A DNA stretch of 64,000 nt from UBA2166 sp964463965 (lineage in GTDB: Bacteria; Nitrospirota; Nitrospiria; Nitrospirales; UBA2166): positions 62,001 to 126,000 of the forward strand of contig CAYXED010000004.1 in NCBI GenBank assembly GCA_964463965.1. The letters are read 5' to 3'. Shown piece after piece: positions 26,729 to 36,058 of this stretch. Position numbers and translations under genes: made by a program. The notes beneath the pieces are model-generated. The model did no database searches, had not been told where the DNA came from, and worked only from the letters and a program-made list of their open reading frames with translations. Every line of letters begins with the position of its first letter. Within the stretch, counting starts at the first letter, position 1.

Positions 26729-28312
26729 CTATCTGGGTGAAGCTTGCATTTTTTGGTCTTGAAATGGTGTAGGCTGAGGCTTAGCCTCGTGTTTTTTGAG
26801 GTATGCCGTGTGATCGTGAAGCAAAGCCCCTTTGGGCAGTACATCCCAAAAATGACTGAGTTTAGCTTTTATAGTCTGCTCATAAAATTTTGGAAGGGTG
26901 GTAGTTTCTCCCTCAATATAACGACGGACCGTTATATCTGTGTCGAGCAAACGCCGTATGTTTGAATGATGTCTTATTCTCCCAAACCCCTCTGATGAAA
27001 CTCCCCGAACAACGTTTAACCATTTTGGTACCCAGCCTTTATTGGCCCAGAGGCGATTATTAATTCTGGTCCATGAAAATGCATAACGAGAAAGGTCTAT
27101 AAGACGATCATAAAACTCAGGCCATTCATAGTTTTTTGGACGAACGTTCATAGCCTTGTTGTTGTCGAGGAAATGGAATGGGAATGGAAGGATTCTCCCC
27201 TCGCGCTGTAGGTCAAGATTGAATGACGACGCCTCGCCAAATGCGGATAGCAAGGAGAAAGCGGGAAAAGTTCCCGGTGTTCGTCTGAGAAATTCTTTTG
27301 TTAACTCAAACGGCTCCGGACCAACGTCTGAGTCAAGGCCCAGGACAAAGTTTGATTGAGTATATGGAATGTATTGGTGTACTAGATTCATATGGTCCGA
27401 GACATAACGTACTTTCTCAAGGCCAGTGAGCCGGCCTGTGCTAGACTTGTCTGCGTGATCGTACCAAGACTCGATGCCTGGAAGTACAGCCTTGAATCCA
27501 TTCTTTTGCATTCTTTTAAGATGAGGTTCCGTTAAGATTGACAACGTGCTTTCGGCTATAAAGTCAATTGAGTCTGGAGGTATGGACTCTTCGATTACTC
27601 CCATGTACTGATTGAAACTTACACCGAAATTTGGGTCATGCCAGGCGACATATGGCCGATCAATTTTTTTCAACAAAAACCTTAGATCTACACGAATTTG
27701 GTCAAACCCTAAGTGTTGGTAGTTGATATTAGCGTCTATACACCAGCCACAAGTATAAGGGCAACCCACGCTTCCTATCATAGGAACGATTTTAAATGAT
27801 GTAGGTGCTTTATTAATGGTGGGCTCAATAAACTTCCATCGTTCTTCTACTCCTGGGAGCTCACTGGGTTGGCGGGGAGCACTTAGGTATTTGCCTGTTG
27901 GCCTATGTGGTTCGCAATCTCGAGTCACATCATCGATTAGTGATTTGTCTGTAAAACCGAGTACGTAGTCAAAATATTGCACAGCATCTTCAGGGTAACA
28001 TCGTGCATGTGGTCCACCTAAAGCAGTGATTGTTCCCTTTTGGCGAAACTGATTGCTAATTGCGTATGCTAGGTGGGCTGATCTAGTAAATGCGGCAATG
28101 AATAGGAGGTCGGCCTCCCTTTGTAGCTCGCCATCAAGGTTTTCGAGCCCCGTATAGCAAACAAAGTGCACATCATGGCCCATCTGCTCACACCATACCC
28201 CTAGAACTTGAGGCATGATGCTGGCCAGGTTCTGGTTCATAACCCGAGCGTAAATGCTGTTAGTAGGACCTTCGGTTACAAGGTCGAGGATAGTAATTTT
28301 GAGGCGTTTCAT
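26729..28312 (-). CDS. Cobalamin-binding-domain radical SAM protein inside the nuo locus
   Basis: A 527-residue radical SAM enzyme. The N-terminal part (about 1-130) resembles a B12-binding Rossmann domain with GGPHARCYPEDA, though the DxHxxG cobalamin-histidine motif is not seen. The radical SAM cluster motif CPYTCGWC is at residues 184-191 (CxxxCxxC). It continues with HDPNFGVSFN, AESTLSILTEPHLKRM and a glycine-rich LPGIESW, as in the class B radical SAM family with BchE-like architecture. The substrate is unknown. It lies antisense between nuoC and nuoD, interrupting an otherwise collinear operon, so it is either a later insertion or functionally tied to the complex or its quinone. No cofactor genes accompany it. 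Confidence 0.9.
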   Translation of the reverse strand: MKRLKITILDLVTEGPTNSIYARVMNQNLASIMPQVLGVWCEQMGHDVHFVCYTGLENLDGELQREADLLFIAAFTRSAHLAYAISNQFRQKGTITALGGPHARCYPEDAVQYFDYVLGFTDKSLIDDVTRDCEPHRPTGKYLSAPRQPSELPGVEERWKFIEPTINKAPTSFKIVPMIGSVGCPYTCGWCIDANINYQHLGFDQIRVDLRFLLKKIDRPYVAWHDPNFGVSFNQYMGVIEESIPPDSIDFIAESTLSILTEPHLKRMQKNGFKAVLPGIESWYDHADKSSTGRLTGLEKVRYVSDHMNLVHQYIPYTQSNFVLGLDSDVGPEPFELTKEFLRRTPGTFPAFSLLSAFGEASSFNLDLQREGRILPFPFHFLDNNKAMNVRPKNYEWPEFYDRLIDLSRYAFSWTRINNRLWANKGWVPKWLNVVRGVSSEGFGRIRHHSNIRRLLDTDITVRRYIEGETTTLPKFYEQTIKAKLSHFWDVLPKGALLHDHTAYLKKHEAKPQPTPFQDQKMQASPR

Positions 28313-28506
28313 TCGTCCCCGCTATTTTGTTGTTAGAGGGGGCAAGCTTATCAGAGACTGTATGAAGTAGATAGGAAAATGTGGATTTCAATGATTTTTA
28401 GCACTTTTGACTCATCATTTACGGTAGGACCTTTACCCTCTTGCGACGGGAGCAAACCCCGTATAGTATGAAGGCTTTGTAAGCCTTCCAGAGGGTAAAA
28501 CCGCTT

Positions 28507-29787
28507 ATGTCCAAAGGACTTAAAGATCAACGAACTTCCGTATATCGAGTCGATCCTGATCGTCCAGCTGATCCGACTCTCCCCGTGCTTCGCACTGAAG
28601 AGCTTATGCTCAACATGGGTCCACAGCATCCTGCGACTCATGGCGTGCTTAAGGTTGTAATGGACCTGGAGGGTGAGAGGATTGTAAAAGCTACCCCTGT
28701 ACTGGGCTATTTGCATCGTGGGGTTGAGAAGCTGGCTGAGCATGGTACTTTTCATCAGTTCATTCCGCACACCGATCGTTTAGATTATGTTTGCGCGATG
28801 TACAACAATTTTGCATATGTTCGCGCTGTCGAGAAATTGATTGATCTTGAAGTTCCGGAGCGTGCCGAATACCTTCGCACCATAGTGGCGGAGGTACAGC
28901 GAATCATCGGGCATCAATTCTGGCTTGGAACCCAGGCATTAGATCTTGGCGCGATGACAGTGTTTTTTTACACATTTCGTGATCGAGAGATTTTACTCGA
29001 TTGGTTTGATAGGCTTTGTGGCGCCCGTTTAACTACGAGTTGGTATCGTATTGGCGGTGTTGAGCGAGATTTTCCACCAGCTCTTGTCGATACACTGTAT
29101 GAGTACCTTGATTACTTTCCACCCAAAATAGATGAGTATATGACGTTCCTTGAAAAAAATAGAATTTGGATCGCTAGAACAAAGGGCGTTGCTGTAATTT
29201 CCCCTGAGGATGCAATCAGTTTTGGACTGAGTGGGCCTCCTCTTCGGGGGTCTGGTGTTGATTATGACCTCCGTAAATACGAACCTTATGCAGCATATGA
29301 CAAAGTGGATTGGAAAGTTCCAGTTGGTACGAATGGCGATACCTATGATCGATATTGGATTCGCATGGAGGAAATGAGGGAAAGTGTAAAGATCATTAGG
29401 CAATGCCTTGATCATTTGAAGTCGTTGGATCAGCTTCCGGCGGATGATCTTCGTAATCAGATTATGGCTAAGAAACCAAGCGTTACACTCCCAACGAAAG
29501 ATAAGGTTTTTACAAGTCTTGAAAACATGATCCAGCAATTTAAGCTTTTTTCTGGTGGTTTTAAGGCTCCTAAAGGCGAAATCTATTGTGGTACGGAAGC
29601 TCACAAGGGAGAACTTGGGTTTTATATTGTTAGCGATGGAGATTCACGTCCGTATCGGATGAAAATTAGGGCTCCATCCTTCATACACATGGGCGCATTT
29701 GACCACATGTGTAAGGGTTACATGATTGCGGATTCTGTAACGATTTTTGGTACCTACGATGTTGTGATGGGGGAATGTGATCGATAA
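28507..29787 (+). CDS. nuoD: NADH-quinone oxidoreductase subunit D
   Basis: NuoD is the 49-kDa-type subunit lining the quinone cavity; the 426-residue length is normal. Diagnostic parts are LNMGPQHPATHGVLKVVMDLEGE, GYLHRGVEKLAE, the quinone-site histidine and tyrosine region HTDRLDYVCAM, and RAPSFIHMGAFDHMCKGYMIADSVTIFGTYDVVMGECDR at the end. Its stop overlaps the ATG of nuoG by one base. About 195 bases separate it from the divergent radical SAM gene, so it probably has its own promoter. nuoE and nuoF, which normally follow, are missing. Confidence 0.97.
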   Translation: MSKGLKDQRTSVYRVDPDRPADPTLPVLRTEELMLNMGPQHPATHGVLKVVMDLEGERIVKATPVLGYLHRGVEKLAEHGTFHQFIPHTDRLDYVCAMYNNFAYVRAVEKLIDLEVPERAEYLRTIVAEVQRIIGHQFWLGTQALDLGAMTVFFYTFRDREILLDWFDRLCGARLTTSWYRIGGVERDFPPALVDTLYEYLDYFPPKIDEYMTFLEKNRIWIARTKGVAVISPEDAISFGLSGPPLRGSGVDYDLRKYEPYAAYDKVDWKVPVGTNGDTYDRYWIRMEEMRESVKIIRQCLDHLKSLDQLPADDLRNQIMAKKPSVTLPTKDKVFTSLENMIQQFKLFSGGFKAPKGEIYCGTEAHKGELGFYIVSDGDSRPYRMKIRAPSFIHMGAFDHMCKGYMIADSVTIFGTYDVVMGECDR

Positions 29788-32612
29788 TGGCGCTAAAACC
29801 CGTAACTAATCCAGACGTTGAAGTTGAGCCAGTCGAGTTAACCATCGATGGTGAAACGGTTCAGGCAAAACCAGGGATTTCTCTCTACGATGTTATTTCG
29901 AAGCAGGGCAAACGTATTGCAGCTATGTGCTACCACTATACCTTTGATCCTTTTGGGTCTTGTGGAGTGTGTTTAGTGACAGTCGAGGGGAAAAAGGCTC
30001 CTGTGCGTTCCTGTACCGCTAAGGTACAGGCAGGTATGGTTGTGACAACTGAAACTCCTGACTTATTTGAAGCTAGAAAAAAGGCAGTGGCAAAGCATCT
30101 GTCCACTCATCCACTGGATTGTCCCGTTTGCGATGCCGATGGTCGTTGTGAGCTTCAAGACATGGCCTTTAACCATGAGATCACCAACCTCATTGATGTC
30201 AAAAGAAAGATGATTCCTGAAGATACGCGCAGTCTTGTACTTGATTTTAATATGGAGCGTTGCATTGTATGTGGTGAGTGCATCAACATTTGTGAAGATG
30301 TGCAAATGATCAATCCCGGTGTCAATGAAAAAGGAAAATTCAAAACCGGGGCTTTGCAGTTTCTTAAGAAAGATGGTGCTCAACAAGTTGTCGCTAAGGG
30401 TGATGTGCCTTTGTATTGTGAGTTCTGTGGGGATTGTTTGGCGGTCTGTCCTGTTGGAGCAATTACAAATAAATTTGCAAAGTATGTTTATAAGCCTTGG
30501 CAGTTGAAAACGACAACTACGACTTGTTCATATTGTGCAGACGGATGCGAAATATTTATTGATAGTCAAGATGAAAAAATGGTTCGTGTTCGCTCTGAGC
30601 TATCTTGGAAAAATAAGTGGGGGGATCGTGAAACAACAGCACAAGGGCACGGTGGAATTTGTGTGCGCGGTCGCTTTGGGTTTCATTACATTGATCATCT
30701 TGAACGACTAAAGCAGCCTCTTGTTCAAAAGGTTTCGAATGGAGCTAAGACACTTGTTCCGGCGAGTTGGATGGATGCCATTGATGGTACCGTTGAAAAA
30801 TTAGCAATGATTAGAGATACCTACGGTGGCCAAGCTATTGCCGGTCTGATCACTGCTCGCTGCACAAATGAAGATCTTTATGTGTTTCAACGTTTAATGC
30901 GAGGTGCCATAGGATCCAATAATGTTGATAGTAGTGCTCGCTACGGACAGATGAATTTTGTCAGGGCAATGTCAGAGGCAACTGGATTAGGGCGCTCGAT
31001 GAATTCCTTTGAGGACATTACAAAAGCGAAGGCCATATTGCTTATTGGCTCTGATGTTACCGAAACACACCCAATTACAGGTTTGCGTATTAAAGAAGCC
31101 ATCCGTGTCTATAAATCAAATGTGCTAATTGCGAATCCCAGAAAGACAAATATTGCAAAGTTAGAGTATGACAATGTACACCACCTCCAAATTCGACCAG
31201 AAACTGAAGGGTGGTTTGTTATGGGGCTTGTCAAGGCACTGATTGAGCGCGAGTTGTTCGATAAAGAAGCGGTGGCCGCATACCCTAATGCGTTGGCAGC
31301 ACTGAAGACAGGAATTGCATCAGTAGCACTTGATGTAATTGCGAGGAAAACAAATATAGAAGTTGATACCATTGTTGATGCAGCAACGATTCTTGCTGAA
31401 TCTTCTAGAACAATAATCATGTGCGCTGAAGGGGTCAGTAGCCGAGAAAATGGTTATAGAAATATGCTCAATCTGATTGATTTAGCGTGGTTGACCGGGG
31501 CTTTCAGAAAAGAAAATTCTGGTATTACTTGTCTGCCAGAGGAAGCTAATGAACAGGGCGCAATTGACATGGGGGTTGCCCCGGAGTTGCTTCCGGGACA
31601 GGTTGCTTTTACTGATACGGAAGCCCGTGCAAAGTTTAGTGAGGCGTGGGGATCTGAGCTTCCTCAAGCGGACTCGGGTGGATCACTGATGGAGATTCTT
31701 GAGCGTTGTCGCACTGGTCAGATTAAGGCATTGTATCTTGTGGGGGAAAACCCCTTAGAAACTTTACCTGCTTCTGCAAAAGTACGAGAAGCACTGGATA
31801 ATGTAGAGTTTCTGATTTGCCAGGAGTTGTTCATGACCAAAACTGCCAAACTAGCTCATGTCGTTTTCCCAGCGTGCTCATATGCTGAGAAGGTAGGATC
31901 GCTGACAAATTTTTGGGGGAGAATTGGTCCACTTGATGAAGCTCTTCAGCCAAAAGAGGACTCACGCCCTGATTGGGAAGTTTTTGCTGTTATTGCACAC
32001 GGTTTAGGGCACGAAATGGACTATGAAGGTCCGCAGGATGTTCTCCATGAGATTGGACGCCTTGTTCCCGGTTATTTTTCAAAAGATCATAAGGACAAAC
32101 CGAAGATTAATTTTTCCTCTTATTTTAACGGAAGCTATGCTGTAGCTGTTCCTGGAAGATACTTTAATCCAGTGGAGTCACCAACGGGAACACATTCAGT
32201 GTTGGAGCTTGGTCAGGTTCTTTATCACTCAGGCAAGCTCTCAACGCGATCATCTGGTCTAGTAACGATGTATCCTAATCATGGCAGCCTGCACCTTGGG
32301 CCTGCCGATATAGAGTCTTTGGGATTGGGTGAAAATGATTACGTAAAGGTAAGTTCTCCGGCTGGGTCAGTTGAGATACCGTTTCGTGTTGATGATTCCT
32401 TGCCAGAGGGCTTGGTGTTTTTCCCCGAACATTTTTCTGATCCGAGTCTTAAGGACCTAATTCCGTGCACAACGGATGTGACAACTAAAGTTCTGACATT
32501 CAAAATGGGACCTGTCAAACTTGAGAGGAAATCTGGTCCTCAAGTGAGTGCTTTGTCTGCTCCTGAAAACATTGTGAAAACTGAGTCGACAGGACCCGCA
32601 TTGGAAAACTAA
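29787..32612 (+). CDS. nuoG: NADH-quinone oxidoreductase subunit G
   Basis: NuoG is the large iron-sulphur subunit of the electron-input arm; 941 residues. It starts with a 2Fe-2S ferredoxin domain (CYHYTFDPFGSCGVCLVTVE), then the His/Cys [4Fe-4S] motif around HPLDCPVCDADGRCELQD. Two [4Fe-4S] motifs CIVCGECINIC and CEFCGDCLAVCPVG follow, then a further CSYCADGC site before the molybdopterin-oxidoreductase-like body. The C-terminus has a molydopterin dinucleotide-binding-like domain (about residues 820-910). It joins nuoD directly to nuoI; with nuoE/F absent here, electrons must come from elsewhere-encoded NuoEF or another donor. Confidence 0.96.
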   Translation: MALKPVTNPDVEVEPVELTIDGETVQAKPGISLYDVISKQGKRIAAMCYHYTFDPFGSCGVCLVTVEGKKAPVRSCTAKVQAGMVVTTETPDLFEARKKAVAKHLSTHPLDCPVCDADGRCELQDMAFNHEITNLIDVKRKMIPEDTRSLVLDFNMERCIVCGECINICEDVQMINPGVNEKGKFKTGALQFLKKDGAQQVVAKGDVPLYCEFCGDCLAVCPVGAITNKFAKYVYKPWQLKTTTTTCSYCADGCEIFIDSQDEKMVRVRSELSWKNKWGDRETTAQGHGGICVRGRFGFHYIDHLERLKQPLVQKVSNGAKTLVPASWMDAIDGTVEKLAMIRDTYGGQAIAGLITARCTNEDLYVFQRLMRGAIGSNNVDSSARYGQMNFVRAMSEATGLGRSMNSFEDITKAKAILLIGSDVTETHPITGLRIKEAIRVYKSNVLIANPRKTNIAKLEYDNVHHLQIRPETEGWFVMGLVKALIERELFDKEAVAAYPNALAALKTGIASVALDVIARKTNIEVDTIVDAATILAESSRTIIMCAEGVSSRENGYRNMLNLIDLAWLTGAFRKENSGITCLPEEANEQGAIDMGVAPELLPGQVAFTDTEARAKFSEAWGSELPQADSGGSLMEILERCRTGQIKALYLVGENPLETLPASAKVREALDNVEFLICQELFMTKTAKLAHVVFPACSYAEKVGSLTNFWGRIGPLDEALQPKEDSRPDWEVFAVIAHGLGHEMDYEGPQDVLHEIGRLVPGYFSKDHKDKPKINFSSYFNGSYAVAVPGRYFNPVESPTGTHSVLELGQVLYHSGKLSTRSSGLVTMYPNHGSLHLGPADIESLGLGENDYVKVSSPAGSVEIPFRVDDSLPEGLVFFPEHFSDPSLKDLIPCTTDVTTKVLTFKMGPVKLERKSGPQVSALSAPENIVKTESTGPALEN

Positions 32613-32613
32613 C

Positions 32614-33408
32614 ATGCAGGCTGAACGGCAAGGAATAATAAAAAAGTTTTTTGACACGGTTCTGTTTCGAGAAATTTGGACTGCTATGAAGATTCCTTTC
32701 CAGCACATGTTTGTCAAGGAGGTCACTTTTCAATATCCTCGCGAAAAACGAACGATTCCTGATGCTCATCGTGGGGCGCTTGGGCTTTTGCGCTATGACA
32801 AGGGAGAAGGAAAGATTGGTGAAGAGCGATGTGTTGGATGTGACTTATGTGAAGCGGCATGTCCATCACGCTGTATCAAAGTTGTGAGTGAACCTGCTGC
32901 TGCTGATTCACCTAATCCCTTATTGCGGTATGCAACAGAATTCTACATTGATATTACTAAGTGTGTTTTTTGTGGCTACTGTGTTGAGGCTTGTCCCGTG
33001 AATGCTTTGGCAATGACCAAAGAGTATGAATACTCAACGACGGACAAGCGAGACTTGATTTTTGACAAGAAGAAGCTCTATGAAATAGGGGAACTTTATC
33101 TCGAGGACTCAAAAAAATATCTTTTTGCACACAATCAAGAAGTTGATGATGAAATGTGGGAAAGATATCGATATCGATTTCCCGCTCCCACTCCTGAAGC
33201 GCAGTCTCCGTATCAGACCCTCACGTTTGAGAGTGACGAGCAATCAATAGAAACGGAGGAAGTTAATAAGCCTGCTGCTCTAGCTTCCTCTCAAGTAGCG
33301 CCTTCGACGGTTACCCAAAAATCTTCAGAAGAATCTTTAGGTGTTGAAGTTGCCGCGCCTAAGGAAACCTCTAAGGCAGCTTCTACTCCATCAGAACCGA
33401 AGGCGTGA
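32614..33408 (+). CDS. nuoI: NADH-quinone oxidoreductase subunit I with long C-terminal tail
   Basis: NuoI carries the two [4Fe-4S] clusters N6a and N6b. The ferredoxin motifs are CVGCDLCEAACPSRC and CVFCGYCVEACPV, followed by MTKEYEYSTTDKRDLIFDK, typical of the family. Residues 1 to about 195 form the conserved body. A tail of about 70 residues rich in Ser, Ala, Pro, Glu and Lys follows, ending SEPKA, and has no counterpart in usual 160-220-residue NuoI proteins. The gene starts two bases after nuoG. nuoH, usually located between nuoG and nuoI, is missing. Confidence 0.95.
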   Translation: MQAERQGIIKKFFDTVLFREIWTAMKIPFQHMFVKEVTFQYPREKRTIPDAHRGALGLLRYDKGEGKIGEERCVGCDLCEAACPSRCIKVVSEPAAADSPNPLLRYATEFYIDITKCVFCGYCVEACPVNALAMTKEYEYSTTDKRDLIFDKKKLYEIGELYLEDSKKYLFAHNQEVDDEMWERYRYRFPAPTPEAQSPYQTLTFESDEQSIETEEVNKPAALASSQVAPSTVTQKSSEESLGVEVAAPKETSKAASTPSEPKA

Positions 33409-33421
33409 CTACGAACTTCTG

Positions 33422-33952
33422 ATGATAACGCTTTTCTTTGTGTACTTAGCGTTGGTAAGCATTGTCTCAGCAGTTTTGACAATTGCGCTTCGAAATCCTG
33501 TTCATTGTGGGCTTGCACTGTTAACACTACTTCTGCATGTTGCAGGGTTTTTTGTTTTGCTGAACTCAGAATTTCTTGCAATGGTGCAGGTGATTGTATA
33601 TGCCGGAGCAATCTTGGTGTTGTATCTTTTTGTGCTCATGCTTCTTAACCTTAAAACGGAAGAACGCGTATTCCACCAACGTACTGCAGTCATCACGTTT
33701 GCAACAGTTGGAATTTCAGGTTTATTTGTATTGATGATTATGAGCAGTGAGTTCCCGAGCATTAGCGGTAGTGTAACGCCTGAGGTTATAGATTTTGTAG
33801 GCCATACAAAAGCGGTAGGAATTACGATATTTAATGATTTTTTACTCCAGTTTGAAATTATTGCAGTGTTTTTGCTTGGGGCTATTATTGGGGCAATCGT
33901 ATTAGCCAAAACTCCTCTTGCTCGAGAGGATGATTCTTCAGACAAGTCATGA
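33422..33952 (+). CDS. nuoJ: NADH-quinone oxidoreductase subunit J
   Basis: NuoJ is a five-helix membrane subunit that couples the quinone site to the antiporter-like chain. From ATG 33422 the protein has 176 residues. It contains the conserved third helix with EFLAMVQVIVYAGAILVLYLFVLMLLN and the first helices LALVSIVSAVLTIALRNPVHCGLALL. The last helix has FEIIAVFLLGAIIGAIVLAK. The frame is open further upstream into nuoI, but the family start is at 33422. Its stop overlaps nuoK by four bases. Confidence 0.96.
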   Translation: MITLFFVYLALVSIVSAVLTIALRNPVHCGLALLTLLLHVAGFFVLLNSEFLAMVQVIVYAGAILVLYLFVLMLLNLKTEERVFHQRTAVITFATVGISGLFVLMIMSSEFPSISGSVTPEVIDFVGHTKAVGITIFNDFLLQFEIIAVFLLGAIIGAIVLAKTPLAREDDSSDKS

Positions 33953-34251
33953 TACCTCTATCTTATTACGTTGCAGTGGCTACAATCTTGTTTGTCATTG
34001 GTCTTGCCGGTGTTCTCATTCGACGAAACTTCATCATCGTTTTCATGTCTGTCGAAATTATGTTAAATGCGGCAAATATTAATCTAATCGCTTTTGCTTC
34101 CTACTTCAATTCACTAGATGGGCAAATTGCAGCAATTTTTGTCATTGCAATTGCCGCGGGAGAGGCTGCTATTGGCCTTGCCATTATTATTGTGGTCTTT
34201 CGACGGAAGATCGCAACAAATGTTGACCAATTGAACTTGTTGAAATGGTGA
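33949..34251 (+). CDS. nuoK: NADH-quinone oxidoreductase subunit K
   Basis: NuoK is a three-helix subunit homologous to MrpC; 100 residues. Conserved glutamates on the membrane helices are present in FMSVEIMLNAANINL and AIAAGEAAIGLAI, which form part of the proton path. The sequence is clearly NuoK rather than MrpC. It overlaps nuoJ by four bases. Downstream, instead of nuoL, come two Mrp D-like genes with a small gene between them. Confidence 0.96.
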   Translation: MIPLSYYVAVATILFVIGLAGVLIRRNFIIVFMSVEIMLNAANINLIAFASYFNSLDGQIAAIFVIAIAAGEAAIGLAIIIVVFRRKIATNVDQLNLLKW

Positions 34252-34321
34252 AGTTTAATTTTTGAAGGATGTCTGTGGGAAAGAAAGTACCTTCATTGTT
34301 TTTGAAAGCTAACCTCAATTG

Positions 34322-35800
34322 ATGGACACCATTGTCTCCATAAAACCTCTTCTGGCTCTTTTGATTTCTGCCGTTGCAGCCTTGTTAATTGTATATGCAC
34401 GGCATAACCCAAATCTTCGTGAATCGTTTTCGATTGGAGCTGGAGTATTAAAGTTTTTAATTGTGTTATCCATGGCACCAGCGGTTATGGCGGGAGGGGT
34501 AATCGAGTATACGCTGGTTACAATATACTCTGGAGTCAGTATTAGTTTTAGGGTTGATGCTCTTGGCTTGATGTTTGCTGGTACGGCTTCCTTCCTTTGG
34601 ATTTTAGCATCTCTCTACTCCATTGGTTATATGAGAGGACTTAATGAGCATGCTCAGACTCGCTTTTATGCATGTTTCGCTATAGCGCTTTCATCCACAA
34701 TGGGCGTGGCTTTTGCTTCAAACATTTTCACGCTATTCCTGTTTTACGAAATTCTCAGCGTAAGCACTTATCCTCTTGTCATGCATAAAGAAACAAAAGA
34801 GGCCTGGGTGGGAGGAAAGATGTACGTCATCTATTTGGTTGGCGCATCAAAAAGCTTTTTCCTTGCGGCGATGATTCTCACTTACATGTTGACGGGAACG
34901 TTGGACTTTGCGCGTGGTGGAATGTTTGCTGGGATAGGGGAATCTACGATGCTTACGGCCATCTACATTTTGTACATTGCTGGTATTGCGAAAGCAGGGA
35001 TTATGCCGTTGCATAGCTGGTTGCCCAGCGCAATGGTTGCACCTACCCCTGTTAGTGCTCTTCTGCATGCAGTCGCAGTGGTTAAGGTTGGAGTGTTTTC
35101 TGTCCTCAGGGTTATTTTTGATGTGTTTGGTATTGATCTCATGCATCAACTCCACTTGGGTATTGGGACGGCGGTTGTGGTGTCGTTCACTATTTTGTTT
35201 GCATCCACTTATGCTTTAACGCAGGACAACCTCAAAATTAGATTGGCTTATTCAACTGTGAGCCAACTGTCCTACGTTATTCTCGGCGCAGCTCTTTTAA
35301 CTAAGAGTAGTTTGACTGGTGGGGTTATGCACGTGGCCGTGCACGCATTTTCGAAAATAACATTGTTTTTCTGTGCCGGGGCAATTTATGTTGCCTCGCA
35401 TAAAACTTTGATTAGTGAGCTCAACGGAATAGCAAAAAAAATGCCCTTTACAATGACTGCGTTCGCAATTGGTGCACTAAGTATGATTGGCGTTCCACCA
35501 GTCAGTGGTTTTATTAGTAAGTGGTATCTTTTGCTTGGGACGCTTGAAGCCCAGCATTTGTTTTTCCTGTTTGTGCTGGTCTTCAGTACGATGTTGAATG
35601 CGGCTTATTTTCTTCCAATTCTGAATGCTGCCTTTTTTAAAGATTTGCCTCCAGGAGAAACCTCAGAGAGACAAGAGGCTCCACTACCCGCAGTCATTGC
35701 GTTATGCCTTACTGCGGCTGGCACCGTGCTTATTTTTTTCACTCCCTCAGTATTTCTTGATTTAACTAATCTTGTTGTAGAGAGTTTAAGTGTTCGATGA
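34322..35800 (+). CDS. Monovalent cation/H+ antiporter subunit D-like protein (first, MrpD1)
   Basis: A 492-residue membrane protein of the NuoL/M/N-MrpA/D family with about 14 hydrophobic helices. It is closest by eye to the MrpD-like monovalent cation/H+ antiporter subunit D group. The TM5 glutamate (LFLFYEILSVSTYPL) and the TM7 lysine (GIAKAGIMPLHSWLP) are present, as is the TM8 region APTPVSALLHAVAVVKVG. It has no lateral helix. ATG 34322 is chosen over the adjacent TTG at 34319. It sits where nuoL is expected. Either an additional pump module of complex I or part of a separate Na+/H+ antiporter is possible. Confidence 0.88.
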   Translation: MDTIVSIKPLLALLISAVAALLIVYARHNPNLRESFSIGAGVLKFLIVLSMAPAVMAGGVIEYTLVTIYSGVSISFRVDALGLMFAGTASFLWILASLYSIGYMRGLNEHAQTRFYACFAIALSSTMGVAFASNIFTLFLFYEILSVSTYPLVMHKETKEAWVGGKMYVIYLVGASKSFFLAAMILTYMLTGTLDFARGGMFAGIGESTMLTAIYILYIAGIAKAGIMPLHSWLPSAMVAPTPVSALLHAVAVVKVGVFSVLRVIFDVFGIDLMHQLHLGIGTAVVVSFTILFASTYALTQDNLKIRLAYSTVSQLSYVILGAALLTKSSLTGGVMHVAVHAFSKITLFFCAGAIYVASHKTLISELNGIAKKMPFTMTAFAIGALSMIGVPPVSGFISKWYLLLGTLEAQHLFFLFVLVFSTMLNAAYFLPILNAAFFKDLPPGETSERQEAPLPAVIALCLTAAGTVLIFFTPSVFLDLTNLVVESLSVR

Positions 35801-35815
35801 GAAGGAAGTAGTGAG

Positions 35816-36058
35816 ATGAAGAAAGAATTTGACTGGTTCGATAAGGAAAAAAACGTCTCTCTTCTTAAAAAATCTTTCTACGGAAGTTTAATTTTTCTTA
35901 TTTTGATTGATTTTTTTATTCATAAACATGTCCCATTTGAATGGGCCGGGTATCCCATTTTCTTCGTCGCATACGGCTTCGTGGCATGCTATGTGATTGT
36001 CTACTTTTCGAAGTTAGTCGGGCTATGGCTCAAGAAGAGAGAAGACTACTATGACTAG
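35816..36058 (+). CDS. Small two-helix membrane protein between two MrpD-like genes
   Basis: An 80-residue protein with a charged N-terminus (KKEFDWFDKEKN), two transmembrane helices (about residues 24-38 and 45-68) and a charged KKREDYYD end. I do not recognise a named family. It has a good context: GAAGG lies upstream and its last eight bases overlap the next gene, so it is translated with it. The same order, D-subunit, small protein, larger D-subunit, is familiar from antiporter clusters in alphaproteobacteria. It may serve as an assembly or linker subunit. Confidence 0.8.
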   Translation: MKKEFDWFDKEKNVSLLKKSFYGSLIFLILIDFFIHKHVPFEWAGYPIFFVAYGFVACYVIVYFSKLVGLWLKKREDYYD

